Assembly (NCBI RefSeq): GCF_005845215.1
Contig: NZ_SPHO01000001.1
Coordinates: 62,001 to 126,000 of the forward strand
Reading direction: 5' to 3'
Origin: Clostridium sp. 1001271st1 H5
GTDB lineage: Bacteria > Bacillota > Clostridia > Lachnospirales > Lachnospiraceae
Length of the DNA stretch: 64,000 nucleotides
Shown here: positions 8,609-16,949 of the stretch, piece by piece
Position numbering within the stretch: position 1 is the stretch's first letter
Layout: each line of letters starts with the position of its first letter
Notes under the pieces: model-generated
Told to the model about the DNA's origin: nothing
Seen by the model: the letters and a program-made list of their open reading frames with translations, nothing else
The model's database searches: none
Made by a program: the position numbers and the translations under genes

Positions 8609-9313
8609 ATGAGGGAAGGTATAAGAATGATACTGGAACAGACACAATATTTCGGTCTTGTGCTCAGCATAGGCGCCTATCTGTTTGCCTGCTGGCTTAA
8701 GAACAAGACAAAACTGGCCATACTGAATCCGCTTTTGGTGTCGGCAGCCCTGATTATTGCCTGTATTCTGGGAGTAGGAATGGATTATGAAACATATAAT
8801 AAGGGTGCATCCTATCTCAGCTGGCTTCTTACGCCGGCAACGGTCTGTCTGGCAATCCCATTGTATAAGCAGCTGCATCTGTTAAAGAAGCATGGGGATG
8901 CAGTGGCGGTGGGCATTACGTCGGGGGTAATTACCAGTGCGGTGAGTATTTTTCTCATGTGTAAGGTGCTGGGGGTGGCCCATGTCCACTACGTGACCCT
9001 GCTTCCCAAGTCCATAACCACGGCCATCGGCATGGGCATCAGCGAGGAGGCGGGCGGCATCGTAACCCTGACAGTCATGAGCATCATACTTACAGGCGTG
9101 TTGGGCAATATGGCCGGGGAGGCTGTGCTGAAGCTCTTAAGGGTCCGTCATCCGGTTGCCAAAGGCCTGGCCATGGGAACCAGCGCCCACGCAGTGGGCA
9201 CGGCCAAGGCGCTGGAGATGGGAGAAATCGAGGGCGCCATGAGCAGCCTGTCCATTGCAGTGGCAGGTCTGATGACAGTTATTGTGGTGCCGCTGGCAGC
9301 GAATCTAATATAG
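8609..9313 (+). CDS. LrgB/CidB family membrane protein
   Basis: A 234-residue multi-spanning protein with LLPKSITTAIGMGISEEAGG and KGLAMGTSAHAVGTAKALEMGE, both highly characteristic of LrgB. It starts 1 bp after the LrgA-like stop; ATG 8609 has GGAGG nine bases upstream, and ATG 8627 is a possible alternative. Predicted partner of the preceding holin-like protein in the cytoplasmic membrane. Its stop codon lies inside the first unit of a 15-bp tandem repeat. Confidence 0.9.
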   Translation: MREGIRMILEQTQYFGLVLSIGAYLFACWLKNKTKLAILNPLLVSAALIIACILGVGMDYETYNKGASYLSWLLTPATVCLAIPLYKQLHLLKKHGDAVAVGITSGVITSAVSIFLMCKVLGVAHVHYVTLLPKSITTAIGMGISEEAGGIVTLTVMSIILTGVLGNMAGEAVLKLLRVRHPVAKGLAMGTSAHAVGTAKALEMGEIEGAMSSLSIAVAGLMTVIVVPLAANLI

Positions 9314-9368
9314 CGTCAATTTATATAGCGCCAATTTATATAGCGCCAATTGAAACAGTGCCAATTGA
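9309..9368 (+). repeat. Four tandem 15-bp repeats between lrgB and pepF
   Basis: Four head-to-tail 15-bp units at 9309, 9324, 9339 and 9354. Units 1-3 read TATAGCG(T/C)CAATT(T/G)A and unit 4 is AACAGTGCCAATTGA. The first unit includes the lrgB stop codon and the last ends 28 bp before the pepF start. The copies diverge slightly, so this is not a recent slippage product. Confidence 0.85.
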
Positions 9369-9396
9369 ACATAACATTGAAAGGAGCGTGTACCCC

Positions 9397-11193
9397 ATGA
9401 ATAAACGAAGCGAAGCAGATGTAAAGGATACCTGGAAACTGGAGGATATGGTGGCGGAGGACAGTCTGTGGGAACAGATGTTTGAGGAGGCCTCCGGGAA
9501 AATAAAGGAATATGCCTCCTATAAGGGAAGGCTGGCTGAGTCCGCAGATACCCTGTACGGCTGTCTTTCCTTTGACGACAGGCTCTCCCAGGACATAGAA
9601 CGGCTGTATGTCTATGCCAGGATGCGCTCCGATGAGGATACCACGGTGCAGAAATACCAGGATATGTTTTCCAGGGCGCAGACCCTGTCCTACAGGGCGG
9701 CTGAGAACAGCTCCTTCCTGGTGCCGGAGATTCTGGCCATGGACCGGGAACTTCTGGAATCTTATATGGCAGCGGATAACGGAATCATCCATTTCAAACG
9801 GGCATTGGAAATGATTCTGGCCAAACGGGACCACACCCTGTCCGGCGAGATGGAAGAGCTTCTGGCGCAGTCCTACGACGCCACCCAGGGCGCCAGCCAG
9901 ATTTTTACCATGTTTAATAATGCGGATGTGAAATTTCCTGTTATCACAGGGGAAAATGGAGAAGGCATCCGGATTACCCATGGCAATTACATTTCCCTGA
10001 TGGAGAACCAGGACCGCAGGATACGCAGGGATGCATTTGAAGGGCTGTACAGCGTGTATGAGCAGTTTTCAAATACCCTGGCAGCTGCATTTTCCTCCAA
10101 TGTAAAACAGGCCGTGTTCTATGCAAAGGCAAAAAAGTATGCCTCCAGCCGGGAATACTACCTGTCTGACAACGAGGTGCCGGAGCTGGTTTATGACAAT
10201 CTGGTGAAGGCGGTGCGGGAAAATCTCACAAAGCTGCATGACTACACCCAGGTGCGAAAGGATGTGCTGGGAGTGGATGAGCTTCACATGTACGACCTGT
10301 ATGTGCCCATGGTGGCAGCAGCGGACCGCCGTTATACCTATGAGGAGGCCAGGGCCATTGTGCTGGAGGGCCTGGCTCCCCTGGGAGAAGAGTACCTGTC
10401 CCTGTTAAGGCAGGGATTTGATAACCGGTGGATTGATGTCTATGAAAATGAAGGAAAGCGAAGCGGCGCCTATTCCTGGGGAACCTATGGCAGCCATCCC
10501 TATGTGCTGCTGAATTTCCATGGAACCCTTAATGATGTGTTTACCCTGGCCCACGAGATGGGACACTCCATCCATACCTGGTATTCCGACAAGAACCAGC
10601 CCTTTACCTATGCCGGATATAAGATATTTGTGGCAGAGGTGGCATCCACCTGCAACGAGGCTCTTTTGATACGCCATCTCCTTAAGAAGGCCGGCAGCAG
10701 GGAGGAAAAGGCATATCTGCTTAACCATTTCCTGGAAAGCTTCCGGGGAACCCTGTTCCGCCAGACCATGTTTGCGGAGTTTGAGGATACGGCCCATAAA
10801 AAGGCGGCCAGGGGCGAAAGCCTGACGGCTGAGAGTCTGTGCAGTGCGTATCACCAGCTGAATACAGACTATTTTGGGCCTGCCATGACAGTGGACCGCC
10901 AGATTGATTATGAGTGGGAGAGAATCCCCCATTTCTATACGCCGTTTTACGTATATCAGTATGCCACGGGATTTTCAGCAGCAGTGGCCATCAGCAGCCG
11001 CATCATGAACGGGGAACCAGGGGCGCTTGAAGGATATAAGAAGTTTTTAAGCGGAGGCTGCTCCATGAAGCCCATAGACCTTCTGAAGCTCTGCGGCGTG
11101 GATATGTCCACCACCCGGCCTGTGGATGAAGCCCTTGGCTTCTTTGGAGAGCTGCTGGAGGAGTTTAAGACGTGTATCCATACAAATGAATGA
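9397..11193 (+). CDS. pepF: Oligoendopeptidase F, M3 family
   Basis: A 598-residue zinc peptidase, the usual length for PepF. The active-site helix TLAHEMGHSIH is near residue 386, with the third zinc ligand Glu in FVAEVASTCNEALL about 25 residues on. The family cleaves short peptides in the cytoplasm. The ATG at 9397 behind AAGGAGCG is preferred over an earlier in-frame start that would lie inside the tandem repeat. A MATE transporter gene follows after 13 bp. Confidence 0.94.
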   Translation: MNKRSEADVKDTWKLEDMVAEDSLWEQMFEEASGKIKEYASYKGRLAESADTLYGCLSFDDRLSQDIERLYVYARMRSDEDTTVQKYQDMFSRAQTLSYRAAENSSFLVPEILAMDRELLESYMAADNGIIHFKRALEMILAKRDHTLSGEMEELLAQSYDATQGASQIFTMFNNADVKFPVITGENGEGIRITHGNYISLMENQDRRIRRDAFEGLYSVYEQFSNTLAAAFSSNVKQAVFYAKAKKYASSREYYLSDNEVPELVYDNLVKAVRENLTKLHDYTQVRKDVLGVDELHMYDLYVPMVAAADRRYTYEEARAIVLEGLAPLGEEYLSLLRQGFDNRWIDVYENEGKRSGAYSWGTYGSHPYVLLNFHGTLNDVFTLAHEMGHSIHTWYSDKNQPFTYAGYKIFVAEVASTCNEALLIRHLLKKAGSREEKAYLLNHFLESFRGTLFRQTMFAEFEDTAHKKAARGESLTAESLCSAYHQLNTDYFGPAMTVDRQIDYEWERIPHFYTPFYVYQYATGFSAAVAISSRIMNGEPGALEGYKKFLSGGCSMKPIDLLKLCGVDMSTTRPVDEALGFFGELLEEFKTCIHTNE

Positions 11194-11206
11194 TTGAGGG
11201 AAGAAG

Positions 11207-12598
11207 ATGAACCAAAGTGCAGTGAAAAGCCGGGAACCGGGTAAACAGGTCAGAAAGCGGATTGATTTAACGGAGGGAAAACCGGGAAGAAGTCTTCTCA
11301 TGTTTGCCCTTCCCATGATACTGGGAAACCTGTTCCAGCAGTTCTACAATATGGCGGATTCCATGATTGTGGGCAATTTTGTGGGCGAGGATGCGCTGGC
11401 AGCCGTGGGCGCTTCCTATGCCCTGACCAATGTGTTCATTATGATTGCCATAGGAGGAGGAAATGGCGCGTCGGTACTGACCTCCCAGTATCTGGGAGCC
11501 AGGCAGCACGGAAAGATGAAAACCTCCATTTCCACGGCCCTGATTACCTTTCTCTTTGTAAGTATCCTGCTGGGAAGCGCCGGATTCTACCTGAACGGGC
11601 TCATACTGGAATCTCTTAAGACGCCGGCCAATATCATGGGCCAGGCAAAGCTTTACCTGGGAATCTACTTCCTGGGAATGCCGTTCCTGTTCATGTACAA
11701 TGTTCTGGCCGCCATATTCAACGCCATGGGGGATTCCAGGACGCCGCTGTATCTGCTCATATTTTCCTCCATACTGAACGTATTCCTGGACATCATATCC
11801 GTTACCTGGCTGGGGATGGGCGTGGACGGCGTGGCCATCGCAACGGTCATGGCCCAGGGAATATCCGCCCTGATATCCTTCAGCATCCTGATGAAAAAGT
11901 TGAAGGGATATGAACAGGAGGAGGGGGATGGCTTCAGGCTCTATGACAGAAGCATGTTAAAGGCAGGAACCAGAATCGCGGTGCCGTCCATTCTCCAGCA
12001 GTCCATTGTATCCATCGGAATGCTGCTGGTCCAGTCCGTGGTTAATGGGTTTGGTTCCGCTGCCCTGGCCGGTTACTCCGCGGGAAGCAGGATTGAATCC
12101 ATCTGCGTGGTGCCCATGATTGCAACGGGCAATGCAGTGGCCACCTTCACGGCCCAGAACATCGGCGCCGGGAAGATGGAACGGGTGAAGGAAGGATACA
12201 GGGCCAGCTACGGCATTGTGGCAGGATTCGCTGTTATCATTGCTGTGATAGTGGCGCTGTTTAACGGTCCCATCATAACCTCCTTCCTGGGAGAGGGAAT
12301 GAGCCGGGAAGCCTTTGCAGCAGGCACGGGATACCTGTCCTTTATTGCATATTTCTTTGTGTTTATCGGCATGAAGGCGTGTACGGACGGAGTCCTCAGA
12401 GGTTCCGGGGATGTGCTGGTATTTACCATTGCAAATCTGGTGAACCTGACCATACGTGTCTATGCGGCCTTCCATTTTGCGCCTGTATGGGGCGTGGCAG
12501 CCGTGTGGTACGCGGTGCCCATGGGGTGGATTGCCAATTACGTCATATCCTTCAGCCGTTACCTTACAGGAAAATGGAGGGAGAAAAAAGTTATATAA
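11207..12598 (+). CDS. MATE family multidrug/organic cation exporter
   Basis: A 463-residue protein with about 12 membrane helices in two similar halves. The N-terminal LPMILGNLFQQFYNMADSMI segment and the matching VPSILQQSIVSIGMLLVQSV at the start of the second half are typical of MATE carriers, which use Na+ or H+ gradients to export drugs or metabolites. The gene follows pepF closely, and its last 8 bp overlap the end of the convergent phospholipase-D-like gene. Confidence 0.92.
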   Translation: MNQSAVKSREPGKQVRKRIDLTEGKPGRSLLMFALPMILGNLFQQFYNMADSMIVGNFVGEDALAAVGASYALTNVFIMIAIGGGNGASVLTSQYLGARQHGKMKTSISTALITFLFVSILLGSAGFYLNGLILESLKTPANIMGQAKLYLGIYFLGMPFLFMYNVLAAIFNAMGDSRTPLYLLIFSSILNVFLDIISVTWLGMGVDGVAIATVMAQGISALISFSILMKKLKGYEQEEGDGFRLYDRSMLKAGTRIAVPSILQQSIVSIGMLLVQSVVNGFGSAALAGYSAGSRIESICVVPMIATGNAVATFTAQNIGAGKMERVKEGYRASYGIVAGFAVIIAVIVALFNGPIITSFLGEGMSREAFAAGTGYLSFIAYFFVFIGMKACTDGVLRGSGDVLVFTIANLVNLTIRVYAAFHFAPVWGVAAVWYAVPMGWIANYVISFSRYLTGKWREKKVI

Positions 12599-14273
12599 GG
12601 AATCGGAAGGGCTGCATCACAAAGCCCACTGCCTTCCAGGCAATTCTCTTATACACCGGGACATCTGCAATAATCAGGTGTTCCGGTATTTCATAGGTTC
12701 CGTCCGGCAGAAGGCGGCGGCAGTCCTCCTGATAGGAGGCCATGTATTCCTCCAGCAGGGCAGCCAGCTCCGGACTCTGGATAACCAGCATGAGCTCTGT
12801 GTCCATGTAGGTGCTGCGCAGGTCAAAGTTGTAGGAGCCCACAGCGCAGAGCTCATGGTCTATGACAAGGGATTTGCCGTGGTAGGAGAGACCGCCGTCA
12901 TACTCCAGAATTTCCATGCCTGTGTCCAGAAATGCATCCCTGTGAAAGGGATAATCGCTGGAGGCAAAGAAATTATCGCCGTTTTCAACGGAGTTTATCA
13001 TCATGGTTACCGGTGTCCGGTCTGTGATTTCCTTCATGGTTTCATACATATAATCATTGAATATAGCATAGGGAGTGTGTATCAGCACACTCTCTTTTGC
13101 ATTCTTCATAAGGACGGACATGGTATGGAAGACCACAGGCTCCTTTGCGTAGATGCCGGTGGGATTGGATACCAGGGTGATTTTTCCTGTGGGAACCGTG
13201 CTGGTTTGGTAATAATCCAGGGCCCTGGACTGGTTGGCGGTCAGAAGGAGGGAAGGGGGCGCGGCGTCTGCCTTATCTGTGCCTGCCGTCTTATCTGTGC
13301 CTGCCGTCTTATCTGTGCCTGCCGTCTTATCTGCGTTCCCCGGTCTGTCTGGCCCCGCCGGATAGCCGTCATCGTTAATACTGGAATCCAAGGGCAGGGC
13401 CGGACATCCGGGCTGGCCGGGAAGGGCGCTGCAGCCGGCGGAATCCTCCCCGTCATCCAGCAGCTCCGGGTAGTTCATGGCCAGGACCTTGTAGCGTTCC
13501 CGCAGCATGGCAGCCGCATTCCGTACCGAAGCTTTGGCTGCCGTCCTTTCATCGTCATGGAACAGGACGGTTACATCCAGATTCCATACCTTCTCAAAAT
13601 AATCCTCCACCTGGTACAGGGAGCTGTCCCTTCCCTCATCCGTCCCGTGGCCTGTATTGTAGACCAGGACTTCACGGTCATGGCTTCTGGAATCCGTGGG
13701 ATAGGAGCCGATGAAATAATCAAAGGTGTTGCGGCCGCCGAGAATATACCCATAGTCATCCACAATCACATACTTGTCATGCATCCTGCCCTGGGTCTTC
13801 CATGGAAGCAGGGGATTCATCTTGTTGTAAATCTTGATTTCTATGTTTGGATGGCTGGAAAGGGCGCGGAAAAGTTTGCTGGGCTCCATGCGCACCAGGC
13901 CGGAGAAACCGTCTACTAGTATCTTCACCCTGACTCCCTGGTCAGCCTTGTGAAGCATGACGGCCATCAGGTCCCTGGGACTCTCTCCGTCCCTGAAGTC
14001 AAAGGTGGACAGTATGATTTGCTCCCTGGCCAGGTTCATGAGACGCATCCGTTCATCCCATGCGCTCTGGTTGGTTTCCAGTATCATGGCGCGGTCGCCG
14101 CTGGTTCCCTCCTGGCAGAAGCCGGCGGCAGACACCGCAGCGTTTGTTTCCCGGGAAATAGGTTTATAGTGACAGAAAGGCGCCGTGGCCCCAATCACCA
14201 GATACAGAAGTATCAGGAAAAAGAGTGAGGGGACAGGGTGCTTTTTCATCCATGTAATACACCTGCGTATCAT
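12591..14273 (-). CDS. Phospholipase D-like protein (cardiolipin-synthase-type, two HKD motifs)
   Basis: A 560-residue protein with an N-terminal membrane anchor (about residues 15-32) and two HxKxxxxD motifs: HDKYVIVDD (His165, Lys167, Asp172) and HGKSLVIDH (His465, Lys467, Asp472). This pair makes one phosphatidyltransferase or phosphodiesterase active site, on the outer face if the N-terminal segment is an anchor. Between the domains is a low-complexity stretch with repeated TDKTAG units, encoded by an 18-bp tandem repeat. The ATG at 14273 follows AAGGAG. Cardiolipin synthesis is possible but the insert-rich middle is unusual, so the exact substrate is open. Confidence 0.85.
   Translation of the reverse strand: MIRRCITWMKKHPVPSLFFLILLYLVIGATAPFCHYKPISRETNAAVSAAGFCQEGTSGDRAMILETNQSAWDERMRLMNLAREQIILSTFDFRDGESPRDLMAVMLHKADQGVRVKILVDGFSGLVRMEPSKLFRALSSHPNIEIKIYNKMNPLLPWKTQGRMHDKYVIVDDYGYILGGRNTFDYFIGSYPTDSRSHDREVLVYNTGHGTDEGRDSSLYQVEDYFEKVWNLDVTVLFHDDERTAAKASVRNAAAMLRERYKVLAMNYPELLDDGEDSAGCSALPGQPGCPALPLDSSINDDGYPAGPDRPGNADKTAGTDKTAGTDKTAGTDKADAAPPSLLLTANQSRALDYYQTSTVPTGKITLVSNPTGIYAKEPVVFHTMSVLMKNAKESVLIHTPYAIFNDYMYETMKEITDRTPVTMMINSVENGDNFFASSDYPFHRDAFLDTGMEILEYDGGLSYHGKSLVIDHELCAVGSYNFDLRSTYMDTELMLVIQSPELAALLEEYMASYQEDCRRLLPDGTYEIPEHLIIADVPVYKRIAWKAVGFVMQPFRFLI
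13272..13333 (-). repeat. 18-bp tandem repeat inside the PLD-like gene
   Basis: Three exact copies of an 18-bp unit (13272, 13290, 13308) plus a partial fourth. They encode six-residue steps (TDKTAG) in the linker between the two HKD domains. Because the unit is a multiple of three and the copies are identical, copy number can change without breaking the frame. Confidence 0.9.
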
Positions 14274-14389
14274 AAGAAACTCCTTTTATGTGCATACTTT
14301 TAGTGATAATATTGGTATTATGAATCGTGATATAGGTACTATACTAAGAAAAACAGGGAAAGTCAATTCACAGAACAGGAGGACAGGAC

Positions 14390-16021
14390 ATGGCGCAGAC
14401 GCTTTACTATAACGGTACCATTCTTACCATGGAGGACAGGTGTCCCCGGGTGGAGGCCGTGCTGACAGAGGATGGAAGAATCCTGGATACAGGGACATGG
14501 GACAAGGTAAAGGAACGGGCAGGGGATAAGGCACGCAGGCTGGATTTGCAGGGCAGGATGATGATGCCGGGCTTCATAGACGCCCACAGCCACTTTACGG
14601 CCTGCGCCAGCCATACCATGGAGGCAGACCTGGGCCGGGCATGCAGCTTTGAGGATATCATAACATGTATCCGGCAATACATTGCGGACAAGAAGATTCC
14701 GGCGGGAAAATGGGTCACGGCATCCGGTTATGACCACAACCGTCTGAAGGAGCACAGCCATCCCGGCAGGAAGGTGCTGGACCAGGCAGCACCTCAGAAC
14801 CCGCTCATACTGAAACACCAGTCCAGCCATATGGGAGTGTTCAACACCATGGCCCTCAACCTGCTGGGCGTCACCGGACAAACCCAGGCGCCCCAGGGCG
14901 GCGTTATAGAGATGGAGGAGGGACTGCCAACCGGATATATGGAGGAAAATGCATTCGTGGGTTACCAGGGCCGTATTCCCATGCCCTCGGCAGAGGATTT
15001 CCTGACGGCCTATGGCCGCGCCCAGGAGCTTTATGCTTCCTGCGGAATCACCACGGTCCAGGAGGGATTGATGGCCGGACAGCTGATACCCCTGTACCAG
15101 ATGCTGCTGAAATCAGGACTTTTAAAACTGGATTTAATTTCTTATATGGATATCCGGGACAGTGATGCCATCCGGGAGACATTTTCAGACCATATAAAGG
15201 ACTACAAGGGGCATATAAAGCTTGGGGGGTATAAGATGTTTCTGGACGGCTCTCCCCAGGGAAGAACGGCCTGGATGCGGACGCCCTATCTGCCGGAAGG
15301 GCCCGGGGCAAAAGAAGATTACTGCGGCTATAATACCCTGGAGGACAGCCAGGTAAAGGCGGATATCCTGAAAGCAGAGCTGGAAGACATGCAGCTCCTG
15401 GCCCATTGCAACGGGGATATGGCGGCAGAGCAGTATATGGACCAGATGGAGGCAGCATACAGGGAGCTGGATGACGGAAAGAGAAGAAAACCTGGATTTT
15501 ACAGGGGGGATATCCGGCCGGTGATGATTCATGCCCAGCTTCTGGGGCCGGACCAGCTGGCACGGGTAAAAAAGCTGGGAATCATCCCCTCCTTTTTCCT
15601 GGCCCATGTGTACCACTGGGGAGATATCCATGTCCGCAACTTTGGCCAGGAACGGGCCGGCCGCATCAGTCCGGCGGCCTCGGCCTTAAAAGAAGGGGTC
15701 CGTTTCACCCTGCACCAGGACAGCCCGGTTATCATGCCGGATATGCTGGAGACACTGTGGTGCGCAGTGAACCGGCGCACCAGGGAAGGCATGGTGCTGG
15801 GACCGGAGGAACGCATTCCGGTATGGGATGCGCTTAAGGCAGTGACGGTCAATGGGGCATACCAGTATTTTGAGGAAAATGAAAAGGGAACCGTTACACC
15901 TGGAAAAAAGGCGGATTTTGTGATACTGGAACAGAATCCCCTGGAAACAGAGGCAGATGAGATACGGAACATCCGGGTGCTGGCCACCATCAAGGAGGAC
16001 CGGCTTTTGTGGAAAGCATAG
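14390..16021 (+). CDS. Amidohydrolase family protein (YtcJ-like)
   Basis: A 543-residue metal-dependent hydrolase. After a short beta-sandwich start (YYNGTILTMED) the HxH metal motif appears as GFIDAHSHF (His66, His68). Later conserved points are KMFLDGSPQGRTAWM, MIHAQLLGPDQL, LHQDSPV and the C-terminal GTVTPGKKADFVILEQNPL, typical of the amidohydrolase-3 / YtcJ group. Natural substrates of this group are mostly unknown. An AGGAGG site precedes the ATG. It stands alone, divergent from the PLD-like gene and convergent with hsp20. Confidence 0.88.
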   Translation: MAQTLYYNGTILTMEDRCPRVEAVLTEDGRILDTGTWDKVKERAGDKARRLDLQGRMMMPGFIDAHSHFTACASHTMEADLGRACSFEDIITCIRQYIADKKIPAGKWVTASGYDHNRLKEHSHPGRKVLDQAAPQNPLILKHQSSHMGVFNTMALNLLGVTGQTQAPQGGVIEMEEGLPTGYMEENAFVGYQGRIPMPSAEDFLTAYGRAQELYASCGITTVQEGLMAGQLIPLYQMLLKSGLLKLDLISYMDIRDSDAIRETFSDHIKDYKGHIKLGGYKMFLDGSPQGRTAWMRTPYLPEGPGAKEDYCGYNTLEDSQVKADILKAELEDMQLLAHCNGDMAAEQYMDQMEAAYRELDDGKRRKPGFYRGDIRPVMIHAQLLGPDQLARVKKLGIIPSFFLAHVYHWGDIHVRNFGQERAGRISPAASALKEGVRFTLHQDSPVIMPDMLETLWCAVNRRTREGMVLGPEERIPVWDALKAVTVNGAYQYFEENEKGTVTPGKKADFVILEQNPLETEADEIRNIRVLATIKEDRLLWKA

Positions 16022-16081
16022 AAAAATAAATGATACAAGAAACAGGAGGGGACAAACAGAAGAGGACAAGCAGATGGGGGT

Positions 16082-16124
16082 AAAAAAGGATGCAGCCGGG
16101 AAGGGGGGATTCCCGGCTGCATCC
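16082..16124 (-). terminator. Intrinsic terminator of hsp20
   Basis: A perfect 15-bp stem (16088-16102 with 16110-16124) with a 7-nt loop. On the minus strand the stem is followed by six U residues, so it ends hsp20 transcription; on the plus strand no U-run follows. Confidence 0.85.
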
Positions 16125-16174
16125 GCTATTAGGGATAATATATATATAAAAGGAGTGTGGGCTGTCAATGATGA

Positions 16175-16618
16175 TTACAGAATGTCAATATACTTTGGCG
16201 TCTCTTCTACCTTCGGCGCATCCTTCGGCACCTGCAGTCTCAGGATACCGTTCTCAAACCCGGCCTTGATATCTTCCTGGCGAATCTGCTCGCCCACAAA
16301 GAAGGTTCTCTTGCATGAACTGGTATAGCGCTCCTTGTGAATCAGGGTACCCTTGTCATCCTTGTCCTCGCTGGACTTGGTTATCTCTGCGCTGACAGTC
16401 AGGTATCCGTCCTTAAGCTCTGCTCTGATGTCCTCCTTCTTAAATCCGGGAAGTTCAATCTCCAAAATATAGTTTCCATCCTTCTCCAGAATATCGGTGC
16501 GCATCACCGGAAGCTTCTTGGCATCCTCGTTTTTTTCGGAGGCGCTGGTAAAGAATGGGTCATTGAAAAAGTCATCAAATAAATTAAGTCCGTAATTTCT
16601 TCTTGGTATTAACATCAT
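16175..16618 (-). CDS. Hsp20/alpha-crystallin small heat-shock protein
   Basis: A 147-residue small heat-shock chaperone. The start is placed at the ATG at 16618 (or the next codon, 16615) because GAGGAGGAT lies just upstream and the family begins with MLIPRRN-like residues. The alpha-crystallin domain spans about residues 35-135, with ILEIELPGFKKEDIRAEL and the final GILRLQVPK. It binds unfolding proteins without ATP. Its promoter carries a CIRCE operator, so HrcA should repress it at normal temperature. Confidence 0.93.
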   Translation of the reverse strand: MMLIPRRNYGLNLFDDFFNDPFFTSASEKNEDAKKLPVMRTDILEKDGNYILEIELPGFKKEDIRAELKDGYLTVSAEITKSSEDKDDKGTLIHKERYTSSCKRTFFVGEQIRQEDIKAGFENGILRLQVPKDAPKVEETPKYIDIL

Positions 16619-16672
16619 CGTTATATCCTCCTCGCTCATAGAACTGATTGTTTTCATTTGCTTTATGTCTGT

Positions 16673-16700
16673 ATTATAGCACGATTGTTAGCACTGTCAA
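16673..16700 (-). promoter_or_regulatory. Consensus sigma-A promoter of hsp20
   Basis: On the minus strand TTGACA (complement of 16695-16700) and TATAAT (complement of 16673-16678) are both perfect, with a 16-bp spacer. The -35 box lies inside the CIRCE element. Confidence 0.85.
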
Positions 16701-16714
16701 GAGGTGAGTGCTAA
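16688..16714. promoter_or_regulatory. CIRCE operator (HrcA site)
   Basis: TTAGCACTG-N9-GAGTGCTAA matches the CIRCE consensus TTAGCACTC-N9-GAGTGCTAA at 17 of 18 arm positions. It overlaps the -35 box of the hsp20 promoter, a position where HrcA binding would block RNA polymerase. Confidence 0.92.
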
Positions 16715-16867
16715 TAAAATTATAAAAAAAGTATGAAAAGTATGAACAAATAAGTATGAAGTGAAATTAGATGCCTGCAGAGCAATTCTGTGAAGCCGGC
16801 TATGAGGTCAATTTGCGTTAAATATTCAAAATTGATAAAAATATTCGATTAATTCATGGTTAGTGAT

Positions 16868-16897
16868 AATTAACCTCGACTATATGGTAGGTTAATT
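16868..16897. promoter_or_regulatory. Inverted repeat upstream of the giant surface protein gene
   Basis: Perfect 9-bp arms AATTAACCT and AGGTTAATT are separated by 12 bp, about 50 bp before the start codon, with a TACAAT -10-like hexamer at 16911. It could be a regulator operator. No matching -35 box is clear. The rest of 16715-16949 is AT-rich, with repeated AAGTATGA words at 16729-16762. Confidence 0.45.
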
Positions 16898-16949
16898 TTT
16901 TGATTTTTGATACAATTTAAGGGCAAAATAAAAGAGGAGCGGTAAAAGG

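Noticed and set aside
12456-13919. A 487-codon plus-strand frame across the PLD-like gene
   Set aside because: The minus-strand frame has both HKD motifs, a membrane anchor and a ribosome site; the plus-strand frame has no recognisable features.
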